This document shows, in pieces, positions 50,006 to 60,200 of a stretch of DNA of 64,000 bases. Numbering within the stretch: the stretch's first letter is position 1; every line of letters starts with the position of its first letter. Source of the stretch: Ignavibacteriaceae bacterium (GTDB taxonomy: Bacteria; Bacteroidota; Ignavibacteria; Ignavibacteriales; Ignavibacteriaceae). The notes under the pieces were generated by a model. That model was given only the letters and a program-made list of their open reading frames with translations. It made no database searches and was not told the origin of the DNA. The translations under genes were made by a program, and so were the position numbers. Location: assembly GCA_023229425.1 (NCBI GenBank), contig JALNZG010000002.1, positions 186,001-250,000 of the forward strand. Reading direction: 5' to 3'.

Positions 50006-53000
50006 TTAATTTTTCATTCTCCACTCAATCATTCTTCCGAGCATTTCTTTTTTAGGATGCTCACGATTAATCATTGTTAAACCCATTAGATATTCAATAG
50101 CCGTTCTGTAATGCAAGGTATAAGTGCTTGCCGCCGAATAAGTGTAACAAAAATCATCAAGTGGAATAAGCTTACCTAAATTTTTGTTTCCGTCTAACAA
50201 ACGAGAAACTTGCTCAGCCATTTCATATGCTTGCTGCGGTTGGCTGTTTTCCAGATACATATTCGCAAGATTTGCATAGGCTTTAATCTGCGAGACGGAA
50301 TCTTTCTTTGTAGTTCTCAATATTTCTTTTACGTATGCATCAATCGGATAATATTTTAGAAATGAGACGGCATAAAGCGCCTCAGTAATTTTGTCATAAG
50401 AGTAATTTTGCACAACAGAAGGAGAATCGGGAAATTGACGGCAAAGTTTTTCCAACTCACTTAGCCGAAGTTTATGTAAGCCAAGCTTTTCCTCGGAATT
50501 TATTAAAGTTATTGCAGTATGGTAATCACCAGGATTTTTTTCACGCAAAGCTTTTGCAATACCGTAACTCAACCGGTAATTGTTTGTCTCGTTATAGTGA
50601 AAAACCAATGCAGAAGTTAATTCAGCAATTGTCGGTTCGTGCGATCGTAGATAGCTGCTTATCATTAAATGATTCGTAGTTGGTTTGTACCGTTCATCAT
50701 TCCGGTAAGTTAAAGTCGAGAACTGTTTACGATAAAATGCTTCCGGCGCTTCAAACTCAAGGCGGGGATGAAGCTCTGAATTAACGGTTGGATTACCTGA
50801 AATCCTGTAAAAACCTTCATCGGAAAAAGCCTCACATGAAAGAAACGTAAAGATGTTCTCAATTTTAATTTTGTTAAAATCATTTTTAACTTTTTCAAGT
50901 TGAAATTTTTGTTCAAGTTGTTTGGCATTTAAGTTGATTGGCTTTTTTGAACCGACCATGATGATATCGCCTTGCTGAGAATTCCAAAGCTGCGCGTAAG
51001 GAAATACGACTTTAAAAGTATGAAGGATCAATTTCATAATATCGTCGCTCAATTCATACGTATGAAACCATTGCACCATTAAGCCGTCACTAGTAAGTTT
51101 TGTTTTGCAGCGTTCGAAATATTCCTTTGAAAAAAGATTTCCTATTCCTGCAATCCAAGGATTTGAAGGTTCAGAAATGATAACATCAAAATTAATTTTT
51201 GCCAGCTTCAGATAAGTCAGTGCGTCTTCAAGAACAATGCTCAACCGTTTATCTGCAAGGCAGTTTCCGTTTTCCGGGGCAAACAAATTGCCTGCTTCAA
51301 TTACTTCGGAAGAAATTTCCGCACAGGTTACTTTGTTAATTTCATGAGTTAAAACCGAACCGATTGTGACGCCGCTTCCGAATCCTACGACAAAAATATT
51401 TTTTGCATTCTGATGAAGCATCATCGGGATTTGTCCGAGCAATACCTGTGTGTTCATATCTCCGGAATTGCTTGCATCCGGTTTGCCGTTGATCATCAGT
51501 ACTTTTGTATGCAGAGAATCATTCAACTGTGCAACGCCCACATTGGCGCCAACTCCTTCCTTGTAAAATAATATCTTTCTTCCTGAATAATGTTTTTGAA
51601 AATCGCTGTACGTTGCCGGTGGAGCGAGATCAAACTCTCTGAAAATGCCGCTTACCATCAGTGTCGTATTCCACGAAGGGATGAACAAAACAAACGCTAA
51701 AAAGATAAGAACGGCAGCAGACGAAAATGCCGCTTTAGAAACGAATTTTATTTTATGGTAGGATAGTAAAAGCAGTAGAGCCATACCAATATTTATTGCT
51801 ATTCCTATCTCGAAGGTATGTTTGATACCGAATGCGGGAATAAAAAACAGTCCGCTCAACAGAGCGCCAAGCACAGTTCCGAGAGTGTTGATCGAAAAAA
51901 CTTTTCCGATTGATACGCCGATCTTCTTTTGAGATGCAGAAAATATTTCAACAATTACGGGAAGGCTCATCCCCATAAAAATTGTCGGTGTAATTAGCAT
52001 TACAAAACAGATAAAAAATTGCAGCGTTAGAAAAATCGGGAAAGTTGATTCGTTCCGCACAAAATAGGAGGAAATTTTCCATAGGTAAAAAGGGAGTCTT
52101 TCATAAAAAGGAAGCGCAGCCATTGTTCCAAGTGCGATCATGCCCTGGCAGAAAATAACAACTTTTACTTTATCAAATCTTCGGATAAATTTAAGTGAAA
52201 CAAGAAAACTTCCGATTGAAATACCGCTAATAAACGCCATCAGCATCAACGAAAACGCATAAGTTGATGACCCAAGGATATTTACTAACAAGCGAACCCA
52301 AACCATTTCATATAAAAGCGCTGCAAGTCCAGAACTTCCGGCAATGGCTAAAACAAAAAACATGGTTGTTTTTGTAATTTCAATTTCTTTTTGTTCGGAT
52401 GAGTTGAGAAAAACTTCGTTCAGTGTTTCATCGGGTTTAAATTTTAATGAAGCAAATAATCCAATCAGACCGATAAATAAGTTGACCGCAGCAGCTGCGT
52501 ATATTGTTGTAGGTAAACCGAATTGTTTTATTAAAACGAAACCGGCGAAAAGCACGCCGATCACCGCGCCAAATGAATTGAGAAAATAAAGAACGGCAGT
52601 ATCGCGCCGCGCAAATTTTAGATCATCAACAAAAAATTTGCTTAATGCAGGCAGCGTTCCTCCCATCGCAAATGTCGGAATGAACAACAGAAAAGCTGCA
52701 AGCAGAAAGCGGAAGAAATAAAAAAGAAAAGACCCGCTGTTGATAGAATAGTTTCCGGCTGTTTTTAAAAACAACTCTCCCAAACCAACACTAAGCAGGG
52801 GATAAAGTAAACAATACAACCCGATGCCGATTTCGAGAAAGGAATAAAATCTTGCAGGATTTTTTAATGCATCTGCTCTTTTTCCGATAACATAATTTCC
52901 CGCCGCCAATCCGCCGAGAAAAGTTGCCAGCACGATCATCTGCGCATGGGTTGTGTTGCCAAGAAATAAGCCGAGATATTTAAACCAGACAATTTGGTAA

Positions 53001-53074
53001 ATCAGTCCGGCAGCACCGGAAACAATAAACAGTAAGGCAAAAATAGATTTACGCGTTTCGTTTTTAATTACCAA
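50006..53074 (-). CDS. Fused polytopic membrane/spermidine-synthase-like/TPR protein
   Basis: A 1022-residue fusion. Residues 1-470 hold about 14 membrane helices in two related halves (GAAGLIYQIVWFKYLGLFLG and GLAALLYEMVWVRLLVNILG), the membrane part common in bacterial fused MFS/spermidine synthase proteins. From about 490 comes a Rossmann methyltransferase-like aminopropyltransferase domain (VGFGSGVTIGSVL, ISEPSNPWIAGIGNLFS), and from about 800 a helical TPR-like tail (ANLANMYLENSQPQQAYEMAEQ). The catalytic acids of true spermidine synthase are not all obvious, so the substrate may differ. Such proteins are widespread and largely uncharacterised. Confidence 0.85.
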   Translation of the reverse strand: MVIKNETRKSIFALLFIVSGAAGLIYQIVWFKYLGLFLGNTTHAQMIVLATFLGGLAAGNYVIGKRADALKNPARFYSFLEIGIGLYCLLYPLLSVGLGELFLKTAGNYSINSGSFLFYFFRFLLAAFLLFIPTFAMGGTLPALSKFFVDDLKFARRDTAVLYFLNSFGAVIGVLFAGFVLIKQFGLPTTIYAAAAVNLFIGLIGLFASLKFKPDETLNEVFLNSSEQKEIEITKTTMFFVLAIAGSSGLAALLYEMVWVRLLVNILGSSTYAFSLMLMAFISGISIGSFLVSLKFIRRFDKVKVVIFCQGMIALGTMAALPFYERLPFYLWKISSYFVRNESTFPIFLTLQFFICFVMLITPTIFMGMSLPVIVEIFSASQKKIGVSIGKVFSINTLGTVLGALLSGLFFIPAFGIKHTFEIGIAINIGMALLLLLSYHKIKFVSKAAFSSAAVLIFLAFVLFIPSWNTTLMVSGIFREFDLAPPATYSDFQKHYSGRKILFYKEGVGANVGVAQLNDSLHTKVLMINGKPDASNSGDMNTQVLLGQIPMMLHQNAKNIFVVGFGSGVTIGSVLTHEINKVTCAEISSEVIEAGNLFAPENGNCLADKRLSIVLEDALTYLKLAKINFDVIISEPSNPWIAGIGNLFSKEYFERCKTKLTSDGLMVQWFHTYELSDDIMKLILHTFKVVFPYAQLWNSQQGDIIMVGSKKPINLNAKQLEQKFQLEKVKNDFNKIKIENIFTFLSCEAFSDEGFYRISGNPTVNSELHPRLEFEAPEAFYRKQFSTLTYRNDERYKPTTNHLMISSYLRSHEPTIAELTSALVFHYNETNNYRLSYGIAKALREKNPGDYHTAITLINSEEKLGLHKLRLSELEKLCRQFPDSPSVVQNYSYDKITEALYAVSFLKYYPIDAYVKEILRTTKKDSVSQIKAYANLANMYLENSQPQQAYEMAEQVSRLLDGNKNLGKLIPLDDFCYTYSAASTYTLHYRTAIEYLMGLTMINREHPKKEMLGRMIEWRMKN

Positions 53075-53117
53075 GATGACCTCTTACACGATTAGTTAAG
53101 TTAATTATTTCTCGAAC

Positions 53118-53885
53118 TCATTTATTTTGAAGATAACTTTCTTCTTTTACGAATTTCGTTTTAGTATAGTTTTCTGTTGAAGGAAGTTGACAGCGAAATT
53201 CTTTGATGATCCCGATTTCAATTTTCCCTTTATCAAGAACAAGATCAAGCAAATGTCCGCCAAAGTTTTTATCGTCTGAAAGAAAATGAAAGTGAAAATT
53301 CTTCACATTTACGCCATCAATAAACTCAGGCATTTTAAATCCGATTACAGTTCCTTTAACGGTTTCTTTTTCAAACGTAACTTGATTTTTAATTACCGAA
53401 GTTAAATTGGGAAAGGGTTGCTGTTGTTTGGGGACGCTCCGTGTTTTTACTTTCTGAAATTCGCCGGAAATTTTTACTGCGTATAAATAATTTGCTGATG
53501 GAACAGCCTCATCAATTATTTCTTTTATTTGCTGAAGTGTTTGTGGAGTTTTCAATTCAATAGTTTTATCGCTCTTAAAAAATGTAACAACTGCAAAAGG
53601 AGAAAGTAATTTTTTATCTGCTTCAATCGGAGTTCCGTCGGTTTTCACTTGATAAATTTTCCCATCAAGCACTACCATTTCGCCATCAATATTGTTGAAA
53701 GTGCCAAGTCCAAAATTGCCGAGTTTTTTTAATTTTTTTATGGTCAAACCACCATCGTACACACCTGCGGAAAGAGCATTTATAACCGAATATTGATAGA
53801 GAACATTAATCTCTTTCTTCTGCGGATAGGCAAAAGCGAATAAAATGAATAAGAAAAAAAGCGTGTTCGTCAATTGCTTTTTCAT
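53118..53885 (-). CDS. budA: Alpha-acetolactate decarboxylase, exported form
   Basis: The enzyme turns 2-acetolactate into acetoin. The 255 residues include GTFNNIDGEMVVLDGKIYQ, the active-site block GFKMPEFIDGVNVKNFHFHF with zinc ligands His198 and His200, and His211 in FGGHLLD, as well as the late Glu. Residues 1-21 (LTNTLFFLFILFAFAYPQ) form a signal peptide, so unlike most BudA it is sent out of the cytoplasm. Its start overlaps the AlkD-like stop by 4 bp. No acetolactate synthase gene is in the window. Confidence 0.9.
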   Translation of the reverse strand: MKKQLTNTLFFLFILFAFAYPQKKEINVLYQYSVINALSAGVYDGGLTIKKLKKLGNFGLGTFNNIDGEMVVLDGKIYQVKTDGTPIEADKKLLSPFAVVTFFKSDKTIELKTPQTLQQIKEIIDEAVPSANYLYAVKISGEFQKVKTRSVPKQQQPFPNLTSVIKNQVTFEKETVKGTVIGFKMPEFIDGVNVKNFHFHFLSDDKNFGGHLLDLVLDKGKIEIGIIKEFRCQLPSTENYTKTKFVKEESYLQNK

Positions 53886-54589
53886 AAGATGGTTCCTTTC
53901 AAATACGCTTGGCGTTTTGCTTCGGGAAATTTTTCAATTGCGTAGCGAAGCATAGTTCGCGGCATTTTTTTGTAATGGAGTTTCAAAAATTCTTCTTCAG
54001 GTTCTAAGTCCCGTTTTCCGATTTCACGAAGCATCCAGCCAACAGCTTTGTGGATTAAATCATGTTTATCATTTAATAAAATTTCTGCAATTTGAAAAGT
54101 GATTTCAAAAATTCCGTTTTTGATAAAATAAAAAGTCGAGATCACCGAAATTCTTCGCTCCCAAAGATCGGAGGATTTTGCCAGCTTGAATAAATGCGAT
54201 TTGTCTTTATCGATTAAATATGCACCAACGATTTTATCTGCTGAAAGATCGACTAAATCCCAATTGTTTATTCTATCTGAATTTTTCAAATAAAAATTAA
54301 ATAGTTTTTCGCGAACAGATTCATCAGCGTGTTTAAATTTTAACACTAAAATCAAAAGTGCGATCAATCGTTCCTCGTGGTATTTTGATCTCAGCAAGAT
54401 GTGCAGATCGTTGAGAGGAAGATGATGAAATTGATTTGCAATTGTTCTCTGAACGGGAACTTTGATTCCGTGAAAGATGTCGCCTTCTCCATATTCGCCT
54501 GAACCGGTTTTAAAGAACCGTTGAAGAATTATAGCGTGTTGTTTGTTTGCACTTTGTCTTATAACTTTTTGTAATTCGTTTAGACTCAT
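53882..54589 (-). CDS. AlkD-like DNA alkylation repair (HEAT-repeat) protein
   Basis: A 235-residue all-helical protein of the AlkD/AlkC-like DNA glycosylase family, made of HEAT-like repeats. The blocks FHGIKVPVQRTIANQF, YHEERLIALLILVLKFKH, NNWDLVDLSADKIVGAYL, WERRISVISTFYFIKNG and HKAVGWMLREIGKRD match those around the catalytic Trp/Asp pocket of AlkD, including WDLVD. It would excise bulky or cationic alkylated bases. It is translationally coupled to the acetolactate decarboxylase gene (ATGA overlap), an odd partnership. Confidence 0.88.
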   Translation of the reverse strand: MSLNELQKVIRQSANKQHAIILQRFFKTGSGEYGEGDIFHGIKVPVQRTIANQFHHLPLNDLHILLRSKYHEERLIALLILVLKFKHADESVREKLFNFYLKNSDRINNWDLVDLSADKIVGAYLIDKDKSHLFKLAKSSDLWERRISVISTFYFIKNGIFEITFQIAEILLNDKHDLIHKAVGWMLREIGKRDLEPEEEFLKLHYKKMPRTMLRYAIEKFPEAKRQAYLKGTIL

Positions 54590-54749
54590 AATTTTCTCAA
54601 TTCATTTAATGAAAATTTGCTTGTCTAAATTTACCGCTATGTGGAAAAAATCCAAACACACACGATTGATTTGTGAGCTTAATCTTGTTGCTCAAGTCAA
54701 TTTTTCTTAGTTTACCACCACTAATTTTAACTTTAATTAAGAGGTTTTT

Positions 54750-55265
54750 ATGATCAATGAAAAAATAGAAAAAGCATTAAACGCTCAGATCAACAAAGAA
54801 TTTTTTTCATCCTACTTGTACCTTTCAATGTCTTCATATTTTGAAAGCAAGAACTTAACCGGAATGGCAGCCTGGATGAAAATTCAAGCCGACGAAGAAC
54901 ATCTCCATGCTATGAAGTTTTATGCGTATGTAATTCAAAAAGGTGGAAGAGCAATCCTTGCTTCAATTGAACCCCCAAAAAGCGATTGGAAATCCGTGCT
55001 TGATGTTTTTGAAGATACTTACACGCACGAACAATTCATCACTGCAAGCATTGATGAGTTAGTCAATTTGAGCCTTGAATTAAAAGACCACGCAACCAAT
55101 AATTTCTTACAGTGGTTTGTTACCGAGCAGGTTGAAGAAGAAGCAAACGTAACAAAAATTATTGATGATCTTAAAATGATCGGCGATAACAGTTACGGCA
55201 TTTTTATGCTTGATAGAGAGCTTGGCACTCGTCAACCGGCGCCACCAGCACCGGCAGCAGCGTAG
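54750..55265 (+). CDS. ftnA: Ferritin
   Basis: A 171-residue non-heme bacterial ferritin for iron storage. LNAQINKEFFSSYLYLSMSSYFESKNLTG carries the first ferroxidase Glu, MKIQADEEHLHAMKFYAYV the second Glu and His, and the later helices provide the remaining ligands (FVTEQVEEEANV). The short Pro/Ala tail APPAPAAA is unusual but harmless. GAGG precedes the ATG; an intrinsic terminator follows. It is placed between two oxidative or alkylation defence-type genes. Confidence 0.95.
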   Translation: MINEKIEKALNAQINKEFFSSYLYLSMSSYFESKNLTGMAAWMKIQADEEHLHAMKFYAYVIQKGGRAILASIEPPKSDWKSVLDVFEDTYTHEQFITASIDELVNLSLELKDHATNNFLQWFVTEQVEEEANVTKIIDDLKMIGDNSYGIFMLDRELGTRQPAPPAPAAA

Positions 55266-55329
55266 GATTAATTCCAATTAATGACGAAGTAGAGACAAAG
55301 TCCGATTTGTTTCTCTCTGAAAAAATCTA

Positions 55330-55364
55330 AAAGGCAGACATTCCCTCTGCCTTTCCCTTTTTTA
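55330..55364 (+). terminator. Intrinsic terminator of ferritin
   Basis: AAAGGCAGA (55330-55338) pairs with TCTGCCTTT (55346-55354) over a 7-base loop, followed by CCCTTTTTT. Confidence 0.87.
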
Positions 55365-55402
55365 AAACCATTTTTTAGGTTAAAATTCTCAAACAAAAAA
55401 AA

Positions 55403-55696
55403 TTGCAGATATTCAGCTCAACATCGGAAAAGTTTGAAAATGCTGCTGCGTTACTTGGGATTAAGCACATTACGACAAGTTATTCCAATCACAGGGGAAA
55501 TGCTGATACTGAACGTTTTATGAGAACGTTCAAAGAAGAAAAAGTTTATCCGTATGAATATGGTTCATTTGAAGAAGCAAAAATTGAGGTCGATAATTTC
55601 ATTACTTTTTAAAACCTTGAGTACACTCATTCTGCTTTATGTTATTTAAGTCCGGCTGAATTTGATAAACTAAATAATTATAAAAATGTCGCTTAA
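55403..55696 (+). pseudogene. Decayed IS3-type transposase C-terminus
   Basis: Only the last third of an integrase-core transposase remains. The first piece (55403-55612) opens with SEKFENAAALLGI, the position right after the usual DRGxQYTS, and includes SYSNHRGNADTERFMRTFKEE with the final Glu of the DDE triad, then stops after FEEAKIEVDNFITF. A second piece in another frame continues as LEYTHSALCYLSPAEFDKL to a stop at 55696. The 5' two-thirds, both terminal repeats and the OrfA are missing. It records a past insertion beside the activator operon. Confidence 0.85.
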
Positions 55697-55756
55697 TTGT
55701 TCTCTACTCTTTTTTACTGAATTTTCTCTTGCTTTTGTGGGTGCAGTACGGTAGTA

Positions 55757-55790
55757 TTACACATGTAACGTTACAAGCAATTAGCGGTTA
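55757..55790. promoter_or_regulatory. Cluster of TGTAAC/GTTACA half-sites behind the activator gene
   Basis: TTACACATGTAACG (55757-55770) is the exact complement of 27619-27632 in the three-operator array. It overlaps TGTAACGTTACA (55764-55775), a perfect 12-bp palindrome, and GGTTACA follows. The half-sites are the same as in the array, but the 17-bp palindrome spacing is not kept. The cluster begins 4-37 bp beyond the stop codon of the sigma-54 activator. Confidence 0.45.
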
Positions 55791-55793
55791 CAA

Positions 55794-57200
55794 CTAATCT
55801 ATTACTTCTCCGGCAAGCAGCCTGTCAAGCCTGGGGCGTGAAATTCCTAAAATTTTTGCCGCCATAGATTTATTACCGCCAACTTTTTTTACTACTTCGC
55901 GTGCATAAAGAACGGTTAGCCGCTGCAGGTTTGTTGCGGAATAGAAAACGCTAAAGTGAATGTCCCCGGGATTATTTTTTGTGTGTAAAAGAGTAGGGGG
56001 TTTTTCTTGATGAGAAATTTTTCCCGTTTTTCGGTTGATACTGTTTTCAAAATGTTTGGAGGTTAAAACATCACCGTCACACAAAAGAATTGCCCGTTCA
56101 AAAGCATTGCGCAATTCTCTGATATTTCCGGGCCAGTGATACGAAGTAAGAAACTTTAACGTTTCATCATCAACCTTTTTAATGCCTTTATTATAACAAG
56201 CGCTAAATTCCTTTATAAAAAGATCAATAAGAGAGAGAATAAAATCGCGTCTATCACGCAGCGAAGCCAACTCAATAGTTATTACATTTAACCGGTAAAA
56301 AAGATCCGTTCTGAAAAGATTTTGCTTGATCAATTGGTTTAAGTTCCGGTGTGTGGCAGAGATTATCCGGGCGGTTATCGGGATGTCTTGCGTACCGCCG
56401 ACTCTTCTGATAATTTTTTTTTCAAGCACGCGCAAAAGTTTAACCTGTAAGTTTAAACTCAGTTCGCCAATTTCATCTAAAAAAATTGTTCCGTTATCCG
56501 CAAGCTCAAACAAACCAAGCTTGCGTGATTTTGCATCGGTAAAAGATCCTTTTTCATGTCCAAAAAGTTCTGATTCTAAAAGTTGTTCCGGAATTGCCGA
56601 GCAGGTAACTTCTACAAAAGGGGAATTTTTTTTGTTGCTGTAATTATGAATTGCATTTGCAAGCATCCCTTTCCCTGTGCCGGTCTCACCAAGGATCAAA
56701 ACATTTACAGAAGCGTTTTCGGCTGCTGTTTTTGCTGCTGCAATAAGTTTTTCTGCTCCTGGAGATTTACCCAAAATTGATCGAAAAACAAAATCACGTT
56801 CGTTAACATTGAATGTTGAAACATCCTCAACTTCCCCGGAAATGCTTTCAGTTTTCTCTTTTAGATATGCGACGAATTTAAATAATTCATCCGGAAGAAT
56901 ATAAATTTCGTTAAACCCGAGCTTTGCCAGCGTACTTGTTATAACTGGATTTTTATTTTCAACAAGAAAAATAAAAGGATTTGGGGTGAACTTTCTGGTA
57001 TCTACAATTTTATAGAACATTCCGGAATTCAACGAAGTTATGTAAAAAACAACAATGTCGTTTTTCAATAAGTCATGTTCTTTTGGATTATCTGCCGACA
57101 GATCATAATAAACAATAGAATTGCCGTTAAGTTGAGAGACAATTTGGGAAATATCTCTTTTTTCGGAAAATAAATGAACAGTCCCTTTTTTTTCGTTCAT
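55794..57200 (-). CDS. Sigma-54 activator with degenerate receiver and Fis-type HTH
   Basis: A 468-residue enhancer-binding protein. The AAA+ domain has Walker A GETGTGKG (171-178), the sigma-54 contact loop as GSFTDA (218-223; consensus GAFTGA), Walker B TIFLDEIG and the arginine-finger region FRTDLFYRLNV. A C-terminal Fis-type helix-turn-helix ends in GGNKSMAAKILGISRPRLDRL. Residues 1-115 resemble a receiver in fold, but the phospho-acceptor position (DIVVFYITS) is Tyr53 and the acidic pocket and Lys are missing, so it is unlikely to be phosphorylated. It starts 9 bp after the kinase gene, suggesting that the kinase-ATPase protein controls it directly. Confidence 0.9.
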   Translation of the reverse strand: MNEKKGTVHLFSEKRDISQIVSQLNGNSIVYYDLSADNPKEHDLLKNDIVVFYITSLNSGMFYKIVDTRKFTPNPFIFLVENKNPVITSTLAKLGFNEIYILPDELFKFVAYLKEKTESISGEVEDVSTFNVNERDFVFRSILGKSPGAEKLIAAAKTAAENASVNVLILGETGTGKGMLANAIHNYSNKKNSPFVEVTCSAIPEQLLESELFGHEKGSFTDAKSRKLGLFELADNGTIFLDEIGELSLNLQVKLLRVLEKKIIRRVGGTQDIPITARIISATHRNLNQLIKQNLFRTDLFYRLNVITIELASLRDRRDFILSLIDLFIKEFSACYNKGIKKVDDETLKFLTSYHWPGNIRELRNAFERAILLCDGDVLTSKHFENSINRKTGKISHQEKPPTLLHTKNNPGDIHFSVFYSATNLQRLTVLYAREVVKKVGGNKSMAAKILGISRPRLDRLLAGEVID

Positions 57201-57209
57201 GCTTAGTGG

Positions 57210-60200
57210 TTAAAAATTCTTAGTAAATTGTAAAACATTTCTTCGTTCTTTCTTTGCAAGATATGCTTTTCTCAAGGAATCATCAGAAATTTTTTTTGAA
57301 AAAAAGACGATTATCCCTTCTGTTAAATTAAAAAAATATTCCGCTTTTGAAAAAAGATTTCTTTCATAATATACTTTTCCCAATGCGCCAAGTATGAGAG
57401 GTGTAAATTCCGTTATGCTTTGTTCTTTTATAATTTCATACGCTTCAGTTAAATAATCTATAAACGGTTTTTTATCAAACCGGAAATGTTTTGCCAATTC
57501 ACCCAAGAAATAGAAACGAACAGCCATGTAAATCTTATTAACGGAACAAAGTCCGATATATTTTTCATTTAGTAAAAATTCATAAGCCTGTTGAAATTTT
57601 TCTTCTCCGATACAGTGGTCAATATAGATTAATGATGCCAAAACAGTATCGTATTTATTGTCGGTGTCTAGTAAAGTATTACACAGAGAGAAAAGTTCGT
57701 CTCCATTCATACCATAATTAAAGAAATAGCGAGTAAGTGCATTCACAAAATTTAATTGCACGAGATGTTTTTCCCCTAAGTTACCTTCCGAGATAAAATT
57801 TTGATATTGCTCGGTATAACGTTTAGCTTCTTCTAAATTGCCGATGACGGCAAAAGTTTTAGCCAGTAAATAGTAAGCCGAAGCTTCTTCTTCTTGATTC
57901 TCCGTTGAGCGAAAAATATCAGAAGCCCGGAGAAATTCTTCAATGGCAGAAGAATATTCGCAGGTGATTAAATGAGTTTCCCCGGAATTTAACAGTGCTA
58001 ATCCTAATCCATTTTTCTTTCCAATGGTTTGGAAAATATTTTTTGCGTTTTTATATGAATCGCTTGCTTTTTCATAATTCGCGGTATCGAAAAGATAAAT
58101 TCCATAATTCATCAATAGCAAAGCTTCCTGGTCTAAATCGCCAATTGCATTGTTAATGGCAAGCGAACTTTTCCAATATTGTTCCGCCTGAACGTAATCA
58201 CCTTTCATGCTGCAGATATTCCCCAGATTAACTTGAACCCTTGCAATGCGCTGTTTGAGGTTTGCTTTACTAAATTCGTTCAAAGCTAATATGAAAAATG
58301 AAAACGCTTTTTCGATGTTATTATTTTTATACAGCTCCAACAAGCCGTTCATATTAAAAACTTTTCCTTTTTGCCCGTAAGTAAGGTCACCGGCTTCAAG
58401 AAGTTGGTTCAAAACGATCTGTGCATCGTTGTACAGATTTGTATTAAGATTAGCATTGGCAATTTCAAGAAGTATTTCGACTCTGTCACCTGGGTTTTCA
58501 ATCTTTCCAACTTGATTTATCAACATTTTTTTTCCTGCTTCAACTTCACCGGAAGCAATAAGGAAAATTCCCTTTTTCGTTAGTAATTCAGTATCAAGTT
58601 GAATTTTAAAAACGGATTCTAATTCATTAATAATTTGAAGCGCGAGTTCGTTATCGCCGCTTTTTTGCAAAAATTTCAGAAATTCTCTCCTCACTTCTAT
58701 CGCATAATTTATTGACAAAGGAAGTTTTAGCAGCCGCGAAAATATTTTTGTTACATAAATAAAAGCAGAGAGTTCGGATGCCCTTTTAATTTCATTTTTC
58801 AAACAGAGATAGGCGTCATCATATTTTTCCGCCAATTCGTAATGTCGAGACACTTCGTTCGGAGAGAAATGAGGAATAGCACTGATAATCAACACAGTTT
58901 TTTGGTGATACCTTACTTTATCCATGATACCGGAATAGACAAAATGCTTTAAACCGATAGAAACAAATTGAATGAATGAATTTTGATTTTGCCTGCGAAG
59001 AAGATTTTTTTTCCACAGACCTAAAAGAATTTCCTCGGCTTCATCATTGAAATTTTTTAAAATCGTTTTTGTTTGATCAAAGTTTAACTCAACATCAAGT
59101 GAAGAAAGCAATAGCAAGACTTCTTTTTCTTTATCCGATAAGTGAGAAATTCTTTTTTTGAAGACTGCTTTTTGAGATATGCCGGAAATTTTTTTAACTT
59201 TCTCATCATCAACAAAAACACCTTCTTTTGAAAAGATCAATATTTTGTCGGTAATCAGTTCATTCATAAAAAGCAGAATGTTTCCGGGAAATAAATCTGC
59301 AAATTTTTCGATAAGCGGCACCAATTGTTTTTGCGGAAAATATTCTGCGATATTTTCTTTAAGAAATGTTGAAATATCCTCCTGCAATAGCGGACTTAAT
59401 TGGTGTTCTGTTTTGTTAGGAATCGCATCAACAGAGGAAGCCGCTGTCTGATCTTCAAGTAAAATAATTTTGCAGCCATTTATTTGCAAAACCGGAAAAA
59501 TATGCAGAAGCACTCCTTTGGCAACTTCATCAAGCAAATTAAAATCATCCAGAATTAAAATATATTTCTTTGATTTGCTGATCTCGGCGAACACAGAGGT
59601 TAATGTCTCAATATTTAAATCTATATTTTCATAAATCAACTTCAGGACATCAGAAACCTTCACGGATTTTTCATTATTTATAAAAGAACTAAAAACAATT
59701 TTTGATGCGATATAATGAAGTATTAAACCAGGGTTTTGTGAAGGTAACCGACTGATTAGCACGGCATTTTGAAAATCATTAGCTAATTTTTCTGCCAAAA
59801 AACTTTTCCCGCTGTTTTGCATTCCTTGTAAAACCAGAATGTCGTTTCGTTCTCTGTTTTCGATGTATTCAGTAATAACAGTTAAATCATTTATACGCCC
59901 GATGAATTGTGTTGCAGAGATAAAACTGAGATAATAATCTTCAGGCGGAAGATGTAAAATATGTAACAGCTGTAAAGCAGATTGAATTCTTTCCGAAGGA
60001 TTTTTTTTTAGAAGTTGTTTAACGCTGCCGATAACTGCCGGCGAAAAAAATGGGGATTTAGGAAATATAAACTCTTCTTCCAAATGCGATTGATAAATTT
60101 CTAATTCATCAATTGCGGTAAATGGGAATTTTCCGTAAACAAGACGGTAGAGAAGAATTCCAAGTGAATACAAGTCGGCGCGGAAATCAATTTTTTTGTT

